Below, in pieces: positions 24,300-37,320 of a DNA stretch of 64,000 nt; within the stretch, counting starts at the first letter, position 1; every line of letters begins with the position of its first letter. The stretch comes from Escarpia spicata. Taxonomy: Eukaryota; Annelida; Polychaeta; Sabellida; Siboglinidae. The stretch is taken from NCBI GenBank assembly GCA_963995525.1, contig OZ023205.1:49312188-49376187 (forward strand). The letters run 5' to 3'. The notes below the pieces were generated by a model, which was not told the DNA's origin, made no database searches, and worked only from the letters and a program-made list of their open reading frames with translations. The position numbers and the translations under genes are program-made.

Positions 24300-26316
24300 C
24301 CGTGCCGTCACTGTCAATCCGGCACAGCAACAATGGCTCAACGACCCCCCTCCCGCTTTACTATCGGCACGTTCAATGTACATGGACTCTCGTCAGCAAC
24401 GAAACGAGGCCAGCTAAGCGAAGATTTCGGCAAACTACACATCGACATTTGTTGTCTGCAGGAGACAAAATCCTCCGGCGGATTTGACGAACGGTCAGGC
24501 AACTATCGGCTCTTTGGTTTGCAGCCGCCAGTTCAGCGACCCAGCCATAGAAGAACTGCCTGCCTTCACCGGAAGACCATCGCGACTGGTAGAACCTATC
24601 ACAACCGAAGAGGTGAAGCGGGCGATCGGGAAATTGAACAGCAGCCGAGCCAGCGGGCACGACGACACACCGGCCGAATTCTTTAAATGCACGGCTGTCC
24701 TGCTAGCAGACACGATTGCCAACATCTTCAAATATGCGTTTGAACAACATGAACCACTCAACCTAGGCAAAGGTGTGCTCGTATTGATACAGAAGCCTGG
24801 CAAACCGATAGGTCCATTAACGAGTGTGCGTCCGATAGTTTTTACTATCAGTACTCCGAAAAACACTGTCTCTCATCGTTCTATCCAGGATCGCGTCGAA
24901 AGTTGACGACTACTTGTCGCCGTTACAATCGGGATTCCGACACGGACGCCGACGGCCGACGTAGTCTTCGAGTATCGTTGGCCATGTGCTAAAGCGCAGC
25001 GTCAGCGCGTGTCAATTGAATTCCTCGGCATCGACCTGAGTCGCGCCTTCGACACCATACGTCGCGACAAGTTGCTTGATACGCTACAAACATTCTTCGG
25101 TGAGTCGGAACTGCGGATGATTCGCTTCCTACTCGCCGCAACGTCGCTCGAGCCGCGTCTCTCAACAGGCGAATGTCATTCGTCCGCGACATCCATCGGT
25201 TCGCCGCATGGCGATAGTCTCAGCCCGGCGTTATTCACTGTGTACCTCGAAGCGGCACTCCGTGACCTTCGATCGCGCCTCCCGACACGTCCACCAGCCG
25301 ACGCCACCCTACCTCTGGACAGCGAGTACGCTGTCGACACGGACTTCGTCAGGTGTCATGTTTTAGTTAGACTTCCGGGTTGGTTACACGAAGAATGCAG
25401 TGTATTTTTTAGAAATGATTTGTTTACCAAATACGCATGCTGTGGCGTAAGTGCATTTGAGTAGGCAGATTTTCATGTGTGATTGTAGAAGGTGTTGCCT
25501 GTATATTGGTGGATTTCTAGATGATTTGAATAAGCAGAAGGTTATTTGGGAGCAAGTTGCCTGTGTGACCTGTTAGCAGAGTAATGCTTGCCGGCATTTG
25601 TAAATATTGACGGGTGTCACACATACAGGCATTTTACGAAAGGTAGTAGTATGCAATTTTTTTTAATCTATCAGCATGTCAATGAGATGATGATAACAGC
25701 AGGTGAAAAGTTTAAGACATTTTATAGGTCACGTTTTCTTATAATCAGACAAAACGTTAACATGGTCGCCTAAGGGAAAACCAACAGTGTATTGACCCCG
25801 TCAGCTATTCTCGTTCGTTCCTCGACGAGATCGAGCGCATCGCGCCAGCTTGCTTGGCGGAATGGTCGCTGACGATCAACGCATCGAAAACAGAACGAAC
25901 AAGCATCAGCCGACACCCTGACCGCATACAGGAAGAGTGGCGTATGACACGCAAGCTTTTCTCTACACCTTCTCTCTACACGTGCGGCCACGGCTGTACG
26001 CATTTTTCGTTGTCCCCGTCTGGATGGGTACCACCGTTGTCACATCACTGAAGCCGTCATAACTGCAAGATGGAGTCTATTCGGACACGTGCTCCGAATG
26101 CCACCCGAAGCACCCGCTCAGCGAGCGATCGACAACTATTTCGCTGTGGACGCAGGTGTCACAACATACAAGGGTCGACCGCGAACGACTATGCCGACGG
26201 TGTTGAGCGCGGACCTGCGACGCATAGGTCGTACGCTACGTTGCCGTACCGACGTTGACGCTCTGCGCGTACTCGACTCGACCGTGAACAGAGTTGGGCT
26301 GGATATTTTACAATAA
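24300..26316 (+). mobile_element. APE-type non-LTR retrotransposon, internally deleted and interrupted
   Basis: The endonuclease start is clear (FTIGTFNVHGLSSATKRGQL, then DICCLQETKSS) but stops near 24525, where the text jumps to the region before the reverse transcriptase (EELPAFTGRPSRLVEPITTE, SRASGHDDTPAEFFK). The polymerase core follows after frameshifts near 24850-25000: FLGIDLSRAFDTIRRDKL, then SPHGDSLSPALFTVYLEAAL. The catalytic box reads YAVDTDF where family members have YADDTDF. A 446-bp insert splits the thumb region at 25353. The C-terminal end (RWSLFGHVLRMPPEAPAQRA, GRPRTTMPTVLSADLRR) stops at 26316. The copy is not functional. Confidence 0.85.
25353..25798. mobile_element. 446-bp insertion inside the retrotransposon, flanked by cgtcag
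   Basis: The hexamer cgtcag occurs at 25347-25352 and 25799-25804. If one copy and the intervening bases are removed, the reading frame runs on without a stop from DTDFV into RSFLDEIERIAPACLAEWSL. That is what a target-site duplication would give. The insert has no clear inverted ends and no ORF I recognise. Confidence 0.75.
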
Positions 26317-26319
26317 GAA

Positions 26320-26598
26320 AGCATCAATGAATCCATGGGATTGATGTTTTAAATTATTTATTTATTTACATATTTATTACATTTTAATGCAATTTCTACT
26401 AACTTTTTAACAAGTATTTTTACGTTTTTTTTCTCAATATGGACATTTTAATGATATATATTTATTTATATTATTTATTTATTTATATATATATTAACTC
26501 TACTTCTACAAAAGAACTGTGATAGTTCATTTCGTGTGGAATGGCACAAGCGAAACAGACGCGTACCACATCACATCTGCCACGCGAAAGTGCACATA

Positions 26599-26633
<35 letters not shown>

Positions 26634-27858
26634 AACAGTATAAATACGTAAATACGTCCCGTAAATTACTAAATACACTACGTTAATTACCTTGATTACA
26701 GCTCGATATTAATATGATGTTACATCGTAAGTTACGGTCCAATCTCAAGACATTATAACTCAAGGAAATATAACGCATACTAAAACATTAACATGTAACT
26801 GTAAAGTAGAAGTCAGAAATATGTATCGGAAATAGCAATTACCCATTATTGATTAGGGGCAGGGTTTCAATTAGTGCGACAACAACTAATTTAGGACATT
26901 TAAAAGGACATAGTGTGTTCCAAGTTTTTCATGTATTAATAATAATTATTATGTTCTTAAGTTAACACTATACAAACTTTGTTGAAGGTTTACTGCCCGC
27001 CAAATTGTGTTTAGCAATACGACGGAGTTAGACTGAGTTAACTGCTACGCCCTTTGATGTTCAACGATGCCCACTTTCCCACGGTCAACACAGCAGACTT
27101 CCTGTTAGAAATTACTACTCTCACTAATTCTGGGTAGATGAACAAGCAACATCCCTCGATGTAGACCACCGAATATACTGTACATTTAGTGTGTGTCTTG
27201 GTCGCTAGATGGACCTGCGTATATCTATATTTATTTCTTGAATGAGTTGTCCATTACGACGGCGCACAATGTCAGCATTTATTTTTGTCACACATATAGT
27301 GTACAACATCTTATACGACACAATCAGCAGACAACACGTGCAACTCAGGAGATCCTCTTGAAACCCTTACGGGCTTTTGTCAAGGACCACCTAGAATAGA
27401 ATTACACAATACAATAAAATGATAAAAATATGGTTATGATTAACAAATAAAGTAGTATGCTACAATGTAAAGTACAGTGTAAAGTACTGTGAACACATAA
27501 TAGATGTAATAACGTATTGCAACTAAAAAATCACTACAAATTACTGATATGCGAATGTTTACGCAACAGCATATTTACTGGTGTAACATGCATAGCATTA
27601 CTAAAATGATTTTTTTTTATTTACTTATTTTTCAGTACCAATCGCGAGATTACTGTTTATATACCATGATACCAGAATGTGATATTACTATTTTTGGTTA
27701 CTAGCACTAGTGGTATCAATTCATCACATAGTCCAATACACAAACTAATACTATATAATATGTGAACATAACTATATATTTAATAATACTTAATAATACA
27801 TGATTCTGAACAATTTATAGTCATAACATTATCTAACATTAACTAAAACAAAAATAAA

Positions 27859-27899
<41 letters not shown>

Positions 27900-27990
27900 T
27901 AGTATTGCATAAATGATGCTAATTACATATATAATAGACTAATACAAACAAAATGATATATTACTTAGAAAATAATCACTACTAATATCT
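26320..27990. other. AT-rich non-coding stretch with simple repeats
   Basis: TTTA-rich text after the retrotransposon end, a short TA run near 26600, and (ACT)n at about 27861-27898. No coding region is supported. Confidence 0.6.
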
Positions 27991-27994
27991 AAGT

Positions 27995-28660
27995 TTAATA
28001 TATTGACAGTAATAACTTGTTCAGCTTTCTTTTAAATAGGTTTAATGACACAAGCTCTCGTAACTGTTGAGGTAGTGCATTCCAGAACACTGGTCCAGAA
28101 TAATTTGTTGTAAACTTTCTACTGTTTGTTCTAATGTGTTGAATGTAATACCCATTGTGGGTTCTAAGATTGTGGTCAGGAACATTTTCTGTGCGCATTA
28201 GCATAGATGACATGCTATCTGGGAGTTGGCCATTGGTGGATTTATACGTAAAAATGCTTAGTTGATGTTTATATAGATCATCTAATTTTAAAAGTTTTTG
28301 TTTTGGGTATTGAGGATCTGTATGAGCTATATCCTGTAATATATTTAATTAGTTTAAATGTATAGTGTATGAATTCGCTCACATCAGAATGCAGTATTGC
28401 AAATGAAATAATATTAATGATTAGTATAATGTCTTCATGATAGGGAGAAACTATTTTAATTTTTTTAGCATTCCTACATTTCGTGCAATTTTTTTAAACA
28501 AATTATTGCTATGAACTGTCCAGCTCAAGTGTTCGATTATGTATACTCTTAGAAAATCGGTAAATTTAACTTGTTTTATTTTGTTTCCATGTATTATTAT
28601 TTCTGCATTGTCTGTATTATATTTTTTCCATGTGGGCATCCATGGCCTATTGCCCACCTA
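27995..28660 (-). pseudogene. CR1/L2-like reverse transcriptase C-terminal fragment
   Basis: Minus-strand 28657-28451 reads KQVKFTDFLRVYIIEHLSW then FKKIARNVGMLKKL, matching the region after the polymerase core. A second frame from about 28335 to 27995 gives PKQKLLKLDDLYKHQLSIFT and then NSRKFTTNYSGPVFWNALPQ. These are the conserved C-terminal blocks of this retrotransposon group. The middle part is frameshifted. Stretch 28660-29500 holds nothing further. Confidence 0.75.
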
Positions 28661-29501
28661 AATACGCCATTTTAAGATTATAACCTGAATGGATCAGAAT
28701 TAAATTCCATAAAATAATTATCAAGACCTTTATACAGTCTTTCATACTGCTGACATTATTGATGTTAAAAACTGTTAAAACTGTTGAAGCAAACTACATT
28801 TTTTAATTCACCTGTCACTGTTTATATTAAAGTTCACTTATTAGTTTCAGGAAATAAAACAATATTTTGTTTTGCAAAATAAAATGTTTGTAAAACACAA
28901 CACATATTATTATATGTATTGTATCATAGCTATGATGAATCGCCTCTGATAAACAATATTAAAATGCACCAGTATTTACACAAACCAATAGTCGTAACAA
29001 AACCCCCACTTGCTGTTAACACTGAATTTAAGGTACTATTATTTAATTAAATATAGCATATTTTATTGACTTTTTTACAATATTATTGAAATATGAATTG
29101 TGGTATAACCCCACGTTTGAAGTTAACCATAAAGTGACGCCACCTATCGGGGTTTACGGTGAAACTAATTAATACACCCAAAAACAAGTGAATACTACAT
29201 TTTGATCTATAAAAGACAGTAAATGTAATTGTTTGATCACGTGACAAGTGTATATGTGTAGAATAGGTGTTGTAGATATATGATGTGAAGTTTGGTGACT
29301 GTATGTGACCGTTATCATGTTTTTTTCGAGGTGCAGGCCTAAACTGCAAAAGTACCGATTAATATTGTTTCAGACTAGTTACTTTATACGCGTTACAATT
29401 AATTGTTACTATATGTAACTTGAAGACCAAAATGATCCTACTCTCGTTTTGGTATCTAAAACACTGTAATTAAACATTCTAAGTAATTTTTGTCTTAAAG
29501 T

Positions 29502-32110
29502 TTATGTCAATAGCCAACTGAACTGATTGGGCATATTCCCGGGACCAAAAAGAGGATGGGTGGGGTCGTAGACAATAGTAGTAGTTTTCCTTCTGACAGC
29601 GCCATTGTACAAGTCTTCCAGCGAGTACTGCCCTGACCCAATAACTTTTTCCTCGACTTTGACAATGCTAGACAGCCTACCTTTGTCTTTCATGTTCAGA
29701 TTACCAAACCATACAACACCATTGAAGGTCAGAACACTCTCTATTAAACTCCTGTACATAATTTCAAAGATGTCTTGGCTCACATCAAAATATCTCAATT
29801 TCCTTATAAGGTAGAGGCGCTGGTTTGCCTTTTTTACAATGTGACCAGTGTTATCAGTGAAAGACAGCTTGTTGTCATAAAATGTGCCAAGATATTTAAA
29901 ACTGGACACAACTTCAACAGGTTCATTATTAATCTTGGCAGGAGCAAAAACATCAGAGACTTTCCTGTTGTCGATCACAAGTTCGTTCGTTTTGCCAACT
30001 TTAAGGTGAAGAAAGCTGCCAGTGCACCATTTCTTTAAAACAGAGATTTGTAAAATAATATTCTACCTGAGAATCTTTTTTTTTTCAGGAGGCCAACTAA
30101 GGCCATGTCATCTGCAAATTTCAGTAGCCAGTGAGAGGAGGTGTGACACCTCAAGTGATCTGTGTATATTGAAAACATTGTCGGCGAGAGGACACAGCCC
30201 TGTGGTGCGCCGGAAGTTACAATAATCTCACCCGACATACAACCCTGAATACTAACACGCTGCGGACGGTCTTTCAAAAAATATCATTCACCCAAAGGAC
30301 AATATTTGGGCTTACATCAAGATTAATCAAGCGCTTCAGAAAAACATAAGGTTCGATGGTATTAAACGCACTCGAAAAATCTATGAACAACACTCTGATG
30401 TAGGCTTTGGAGTCTTCAAGATGCTGTGAAATCAGATTAAACAACAAGAGAGAAGCATCTTCAACACTCCTTACAGGCTTAGTAAGCCAACTGGAGAGGA
30501 TCAAGATGTGCAGACACATCAGACAGCAAACGACTGAGTACAATCTTATCCATGCATTTAGCTAAGGTGGAGGTAACTGCTACTGGACGAAAGTCATTTA
30601 ACTGGCTGGCGCTAGGTTTCTTTGGTACAGGGATAATCATAGAGGTTTTCCATGCAAGGGGTACAGTGTAAGAGTCTAGCAGTACACAGGCTGTTTGATT
30701 TGTTGCTTACCCATCATAGTTTTGAGGCCATTCCATGCCTCCCTAGCATTACCAGTCCGAAATTTTCCCTAGCATGCCTTTTAAATTCCTTTTCTTTCTC
30801 ACGATATTCATACTTCTTTCCCTGCAGAAAGGCACGTTTTTTTATTCAATTGTACTTGAAGGTCCTTCGTTATCCAGGGCTAGTTGTTCGGGTACACGCG
30901 CACTGTCCTGGTGTTGATGACTGATTCTTCACAGAATTTGACATAAGACGACACCATGTCCGCATGTTCAGAGGGGTCGGGGCAGCTGTCCGTAAAAAAC
31001 AACTCTGTTGCTTCAAAACAACCACGTAATTCCCCCATGCTTTCAGGTGTCCAGAGTTGAGAAAAACGAGTTCTAGGTTTTTTTTCTTCAACCTTTGTCT
31101 GTACTTCGGCAGCAAATGCACAGCGTTACGATCAGAGCGGCCAAGCGGTGGCCTACACACATATTTGTAAGCGTTCTCTATATTTCCAAAGCACAAGTCA
31201 ATAGTCCGATTGAGACGGGTGGGGCACAACACATACTGCTGGAGGGTTGGAAGATGAGAAGCAAGATCACAGTGGTTAAAATCTCCTTCGATAAAAACTG
31301 GTTGATCTGCACACCGGGCTGCAGCGGCGTTATACCTATCTGCAATTCTCTCGGCGGCGGCTTTGAAGTCAGTGCCTGGTACGTAGACGAGAATGACAGT
31401 CAAATGGCCGAATGCACGAGGTAAGTGATGATGACGAAATGACACGTGCAGCAGTTCATAATCTCGAGTACACACTCGCTCCCGCACATGGTACTGTTTA
31501 GCCTTGTCACTGATATACATGCAGACACACCACCCTATCTCTTCTGCGCCTTGCTGCTGTCTCTGTCCGCTCGAACCATAGTGTAGACAGGAAGAGAAAC
31601 ACAATTTTCATCAACGTTCTCACTTAGCCAGGATTCCGTAAAACACAGCGACGAAAGTCACCATCAAACTGGGTCAAGGCCAAAAGTTCGTCCATCTTGT
31701 TCTGTAGCGATCTTATATTCGAGAGAGTGATGGTGGGGAGAGGGTGTCTACTGCCACGCCTTTTCAGTCTTTCTCTCACACCTCCTCTAGAACCCCTCTT
31801 CTTCTTCTTCTTCCTGTCGTCGTTCCCAACGGTCTCAGTAAATTCAATAAGAGGCAGTTTCAGGTCGGGTGTAGTGGTGTGCCGAAGTGTAAACAAAAAC
31901 TCGCGAGAGTACCTGATAAAAATGGCGGAAGATCCCGGGTCACCAGCGACGAAAATCGCTGAAATGAGGTACCACAGGATGATAAACAGCAGTGCATACA
32001 CAGTTCTTCGACGAAAAAACACCCACAACCACCACAATAGTACAAAAACGACGACACACGTGAACAAGCCTAGGGTCGACAAAGAGTGGCGCCCCCTACT
32101 GGTATGGATA
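29502..32110 (-). mobile_element. Nearly full-length CR1/L2-type non-LTR retrotransposon, several frameshifts
   Basis: Read on the minus strand it starts near 32082 with a strongly hydrophobic segment (VVVFVLLWWLWVFFRRR, LLFIILWYLISAIFVAG) and a basic stretch. The endonuclease begins with TITLSNIRSLQNKMDELLAL and LCFTESWL, and contains VFIEGDFNHCDL and a late RSDRNAVHL block. The reverse transcriptase has motif A LFIDFSSAFNTI, motif B SGAPQGCVLSP and motif C FADDMALVGL. After it comes VVSSFKYLGTFYDNKLSF. Frameshifts near 31625, 31560, 30870-30600, 30275 and 30000 disable it. The 3' end near 29502 looks truncated. Confidence 0.85.
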
Positions 32111-32124
32111 TGGATTAGTTTTGC

Positions 32125-32275
32125 TTAACCGACTCTCTCCTAGCTGAGTCTGGCCGAGAACACGGGTTATGAATACACGCACTTTGTACCGCTCCTATGG
32201 TGCTCCCATCTCACGGCGCCTGGATAATCGAGGGTAGTGTAGTCTCGCTAAACCGACTCTCGCCTAGCTGCGTGA
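32125..32275. repeat. Direct repeat beside the retrotransposon 5' end
   Basis: taaccgactctctcctagct near 32125 and taaaccgactctcgcctagc near 32249 are near-identical and about 124 bp apart. They may be tandem 5' UTR units of the neighbouring element. Confidence 0.55.
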
Positions 32276-32478
32276 CTTCGCCGGGAAGAGAGTCTGATTC
32301 AGAATCCGCCTTTTGAATGCTCACTGCCAGTTGGCAAGTCTATCCTCCAAAATGTTTATATATTATGTATGTTTTCGATAACGGAATGAAGTTATGAACT
32401 AATGCCCGAAATAGTATTATACAAAATAAAAGTATCTTAAACTAAATGAACATAAACAAAAGTTTCGAGTACTCTACG

Positions 32479-32526
32479 GGGTTCGAATCGAGAACACTTG
32501 TCCCACACGCTATACCCACTTAGCCA
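32479..32526 (-). other. tRNA-like pol III promoter boxes
   Basis: On the minus strand an A-box-like TGGCTAAGTGGG (32526-32515) is followed, 37 bp on, by a B-box-like GATTCGAACCC (32489-32479). Order and spacing fit a tRNA-derived sequence or SINE head. I could not fold a full cloverleaf, so no tRNA gene is called. Confidence 0.3.
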
Positions 32527-32689
32527 CATAAATTTGCTTGTCTCTTCAGCGCTTTGGCGATTACCTGTATTGGTTAGCAGTCCGACCGTCGCGCGCGACA
32601 CAGATTGTACTTTCTTTAGTTAATTTAGTTCTTGTTTGGTATTTATAATTTTTTATTATGTTTATTCACACGTAGACTTTTGTTTCAGT

Positions 32690-33635
32690 ACAAGTTATCG
32701 ATGTCGATGGAACAATGTCTGTGGCAAAAGGTATCACTTGCGGTGTACCACAAGGTTACAAACTTGGGCCTCTACTCTTCCTGTTATATGTAAATGACAT
32801 GTCTGCTGCATTTAAATGCAATCTTTTGTTAGATGCGGACGATTTGGCAGAAATAGATGCAACTTTAAGTTCGGAGCTGGAATCCATCAGTGAATGGTTA
32901 ATCGATAAGAAACTGTCTCTTCATTTAAGAAAAACGCAATCCATCGTGTTTGGAACGAAGAGAAAATTGTATAAATCTAACAATATTAATGTTGAATGCA
33001 AAGGAAATGTCAGTGAATCAAAGTCAATTGTCAGATATTTAGGAGTGACTTTAGATCAGTCCCTTTCTGGTGATGGTATAGCTTCTCACATTCTTTCTAA
33101 AACTTGAAATAAACAAATTTTGTGTGTGCAGGAACGCCATAAAATTTAGTATCAAAACAAAAAGCTACTAGTCTCTGCTTTGATTCAATGTCATTTTGTT
33201 TACACATATTCAGCTTGGTACAATGGATTATCAAAATAAACGAATTGCAGAATGCAATGTACACAAAATAAGATTATCAGATTTATGTTAAATTCTCCAC
33301 TGAGGGTCCACGTCGGTGCTAATGAATTTAAGACCGTTGGAATACTCCCTGTTGAATATAGAGTAGAACAGTAAAATTTGGACCACATGCTATGTATTAT
33401 TATTACAAGATTACAATATTAATCAATGGTAATGCACCAGCATATTTAAGAGCAAATGTTGAAATGGTTCATCACAGATACCACACAAGAGCCTGTGTGG
33501 TATCTACAGGCATATGCCACTGGAATAACTTGCCAATTGAAACAAACCAATGTCGATCTAAAATTAGTTTTATAAAAAAGGTGACGACCCTTTTACCCTT
33601 TACGTTGCATCTTAATATAATTAATGCATAACATT
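32690..33635 (+). pseudogene. CR1-like reverse transcriptase fragment
   Basis: It begins at the motif B region (GITCGVPQGYKLGPLLFLLY) and has LLDADDLAEI where a YADD box is expected. Then KSIVRYLGVTLDQSLS and, in other frames, LVSALIQCHFVYTYSAWYN, IIRFMLNSPLRVHVGANEF and NAPAYLRANVEMVHHRYHTR, NNLPIETNQC. The endonuclease and 5' half of the polymerase are missing (5' truncation), and at least three frameshifts are present. Unlike the two preceding elements it is on the plus strand. Confidence 0.8.
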
Positions 33636-33639
33636 TATT

Positions 33640-34608
33640 TATTGTATTTAATTTTTTTTGCTATTTTTACCTATTTATAAAATAATGTACAACAGTAAAA
33701 TAAAATTAAGTTATAATATTGATTATATATGCAATCACGCACGCACGCATATTATTGCAGAGATAAAAGCCACGTGGTTTGCACATTATGAGCACCTGGT
33801 TGCATGGATGGCCATTTCATGCACACCTGCACGAATTATTGGGTAAGGACGTAACAACACAAACTAACTCTTTGTTTTACCTCTGCCTCTTCATTTTGTG
33901 CCTGTGTCGATTTCACTTTTCACGGTATTTCCCAGCGTCCAATAGTGCAAATCCACTGATCATCTGACTGGTGAGGTGCAGCGCCACCTTGTGGTATTTT
34001 ATGTCAACACGGATGTTCACCTGGTGTGCAGTGTTGGAATCAGGAAGGTTTTTCTGATTCCCAAATTGCTCTTTAATCTCGGAACACAAGATATATTAAG
34101 AAAACTTAACATACAAATAACAATAGTTTAGCCAATTGTTTTATGCAAATTTTCTATATGCATTAATCTGGCCTTTTGTTGACATTTTGCTTTAACATCA
34201 ATTGTTTCCCGTATTATGAGAGTAAATGAACATGTGTTAATGGTTTCAGGAATAAATTATTAATATATGTGCACAAGCATTAATCACATCCATAAGCATC
34301 TCAAGCAATTACCTTAATATATAACATGTAATACATAATATGCCTATATAGTGTTGAAAGAAACATTATAATTACATGTTGGTTATACTACCACATCTGT
34401 ACCACTTTCACCAAATGGTCACCTTTTCAAGAAAAATCTATACCTATTAACCACCCCAATGATCCCACAAGATCACGTACAAACGTTCAGCTCCACACAT
34501 GCAACACTAACAGATATATATATATATATATATCCAGAGACAAACAAACAGACATACGTAAAACCATATTGCTTTATGATATAGCTATGAGTAGAAAACA
34601 CAGAGTTG
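33640..34608. other. AT-rich non-coding stretch
   Basis: A TA microsatellite lies at about 34515-34535. No coding region or repeat family is recognised. Confidence 0.5.
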
Positions 34609-34614
34609 ACTTAC

Positions 34615-34713
34615 TGCGTCTGAGATGTGCTGTCCACTGTTGAAGACTCTGCCGATGTTGGGTGGTACAAAGTGTAGTCTCAATATTGCCTTGCAGTTGG
34701 GTAGGTCCCTCAC
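34615..34713 (-). CDS. Candidate exon downstream of the MGCSSS gene
   Basis: On the minus strand a good acceptor (tttccag) precedes 34713 and a consensus donor (GCA|GTAAGT) follows 34615. The 99-nt interval is open in two frames. In the phase left by the 36461 donor it reads EGPTQLQGNIETTL; in phase 0 it reads LPNCKAILRLHFVPPNIGRV, which looks more protein-like. It could be an alternative 3' exon or a chance pair of sites. Confidence 0.3.
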
Positions 34714-34928
34714 CTGGAAAACAGTTATTATTATTAGCTATACAGCAACTGAAAACATTTGACATGTTTCACAATAACCGATAACAAGTTTTAACTATAT
34801 TATTGCCATCCAGAGAAAAAGGAAGCCTTTGGTTAACAGAGAGAACAACTTTTGTTGTATCTATTTGTAACCTGCCCCTCAGAGATGTGTGTCAATTTTG
34901 TTCTTAAATATATTCCTGCTGCACGTGT

Positions 34929-35014
34929 TTAAGGTGTAAGCGAGTATGTTAATGTTTTCCTTCTAGACAGCCTGCATCTAGGATGCCAAACTGCTAGGGA
35001 TTCATCTAGGACAC
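34929..35014 (-). CDS. Candidate terminal exon of the MGCSSS gene
   Basis: A strong acceptor (cttttctttccag) precedes 35014. Entering in phase 1, as required by the donor at 36461, it reads VLDESLAVWHPRCRLSRRKT and stops at 34929-34931. With this exon, and two one-base corrections upstream, the gene closes as 554 codons including stop. The basic C-terminus has no recognised motif. Confidence 0.4.
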
Positions 35015-35879
35015 CTGGAAAGAAAAGTAACGCGTAAAATGTTCCTAAATTTCTTGTGAGTTTAGGATTCTTACTGGTTACGGGTCCATACCAGACATGG
35101 TGGATATTAGATGACTGTAACAGCATTACATGTGTCTTCTATAATACGTAAATGATCCACCAATCATTTAGGGATGTTTACTAATGTGCAACAATCGTGG
35201 AAAACTTTAAAATTAAAGTATAAATACTTTGGGAAACCGCCTTTAGCGTCTAGGTGTGTGTAACACCATCTGGAGGAGGGGCATTTTTGCTAGTAATTTG
35301 TTCTATTAATCTATAGTTCTCTGTTAAGACCGAGCTGCTGATGACGCACAGAACGTATTGGTCTCAAAAAAGTTTTACAATTTATTTACATATTATACAT
35401 ATGATTTGCATTAACAGAACTTGTTAGTTAATTCTGCTTTTAAGCATATTGCGTTGTATGCAGAATAACAACTCAAGTCCAGTGTACAGCGAGACTGGCC
35501 TAGTTAATGACAGTTAATTATTCATTAGTGAATCAGCAATTGTACACGCAACAATACATGACATGATCCCTACAAGAATACTGAACATAGACACAACAAT
35601 CCAGAGTAGCTAAGCACGATAACATAAACAGGGACATGCAGCCTAAATTATGTATGCCAGTCACCTAACAATGTGCATGATGCAACCTCGTCATGTAAAC
35701 GTTTCATAGCCAAGCAAATAAGAGAAATAAACCATAATGTATTCGTTATTAATTTATTGAATTGATGTGGAAATTGGTGACATTACAGGTAGGATTAAAT
35801 ACATAAAAGGACACAGATAATAAACCTTTACACATAATAAAATAAAATTAAAGTGTTTAAAAATTAACCCTAACCACTT

Positions 35880-35990
35880 CTCACCTCATATTTCACCCCT
35901 TCTCACCTCATACTGACCCCTCTTCTGACGTCATATTTCACCCCTTCTCACGTCATATTTCATCCCTTCTCACCTCATATTTCAGAGGGG
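35880..35990. repeat. Tandem repeat of about 22 bp, five copies
   Basis: Units of the form cccttctcac(c/g)tcatatttca. The rest of 35130-36460 is AT-rich without supported features. Confidence 0.9.
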
Positions 35991-36460
35991 CAGAGGACAA
36001 GTACGAATATAGAGAGGAGTGGAGACAGTTGGTGAAGACAGCAGTGCAAGAAGGGAAAGGGTTAACTAAAACATAAGTCAAGGATGTGTATTGAAACTGG
36101 CTTCACCCCAAACATTCAGGGAGACGAAAAGGAGAACAACATGTTTATTTTAAACTAATTTAATCTTATAGTAATTTTACATGTTTTGACAACTGAATTT
36201 TCTCACAATTTAGTTGCATCATAATTTAATTTACAATGTTATGATACGTTTATTCTTTGACCTATCTTATGACATGTTTATTTTATTACAAGTTTATTTT
36301 ATGATAATATATATGTATATATATATATATATTATTTTATGAAAATCTTTATGATAACTTAATTTATAACTTTATTTAACGACAAGTTTTTTATAACATA
36401 AGTTATGATAACTGTATTTCACGCTAACTGAAACTGCGAACACAATGATGCTGTTCTCAC

Positions 36461-36609
36461 CAAATACATGGTCGTATGTGTAGCTGGCGTACTGGGAGAA
36501 TTCACTGGTGTACACGACATCATTATGGGCCACGTAGGTATCCCCCCGAATTCAGAGCGTACAACACGCCTTCTGGCTGGAAGATGAGTTCATGGGGCGA
36601 ACCATCCAC
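36461..36609 (-). CDS. Probable exon of the MGCSSS gene, with a one-base indel
   Basis: Minus-strand text reads VDGSPHELIFQPEGVLYALN, then after a run of six G (36547-36542) the frame breaks; one G fewer restores DTYVAHNDVVYTSEFSQYAS and YTYDHVFG before a GTGAGA donor at 36460. The upstream border is uncertain: gtggag|GTG fits phase 0 but lacks a pyrimidine tract. The protein text continues the style of the large upstream exon. I do not recognise the domain. Confidence 0.55.
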
Positions 36610-37022
36610 CTCCACTTACACATCAGACCTTGTGAAACCAATACATACAGATTAAGTAAACAAAAACACTTTAAACATTCATATGTGCAAGAAACAAAAT
36701 ACATTTATGCAGAGCAACAACGCAAGTCCAGTGTAGATTAAAATAGGCCAAATTAATGACATTTACTTTTATTAAGTAACAAAGATTATGTATCCATCAA
36801 TACAATAAACGAATCACATAATCACAGCAAGCATGCCGGCCCCATTTGTATTGCTATAGAATATATACAATTCACCGACCTATTAGTAGTCTCACTAATT
36901 GTCTCTGGCAGCTAGCTGCTACAACTACTAACTATATCCCTACTGGCTAGTATTTACAATTCACATCGTACCGGTGGGGGTCACTAGGTCACCTGAAACC
37001 AAATGTGACTGATCCCCCACAT

Positions 37023-37320
<298 letters not shown>

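Noticed and set aside
31697..32128. 143-residue plus-strand ORF opposite the retrotransposon 5' end
   Set aside because: A shadow of the minus-strand element; no domain.
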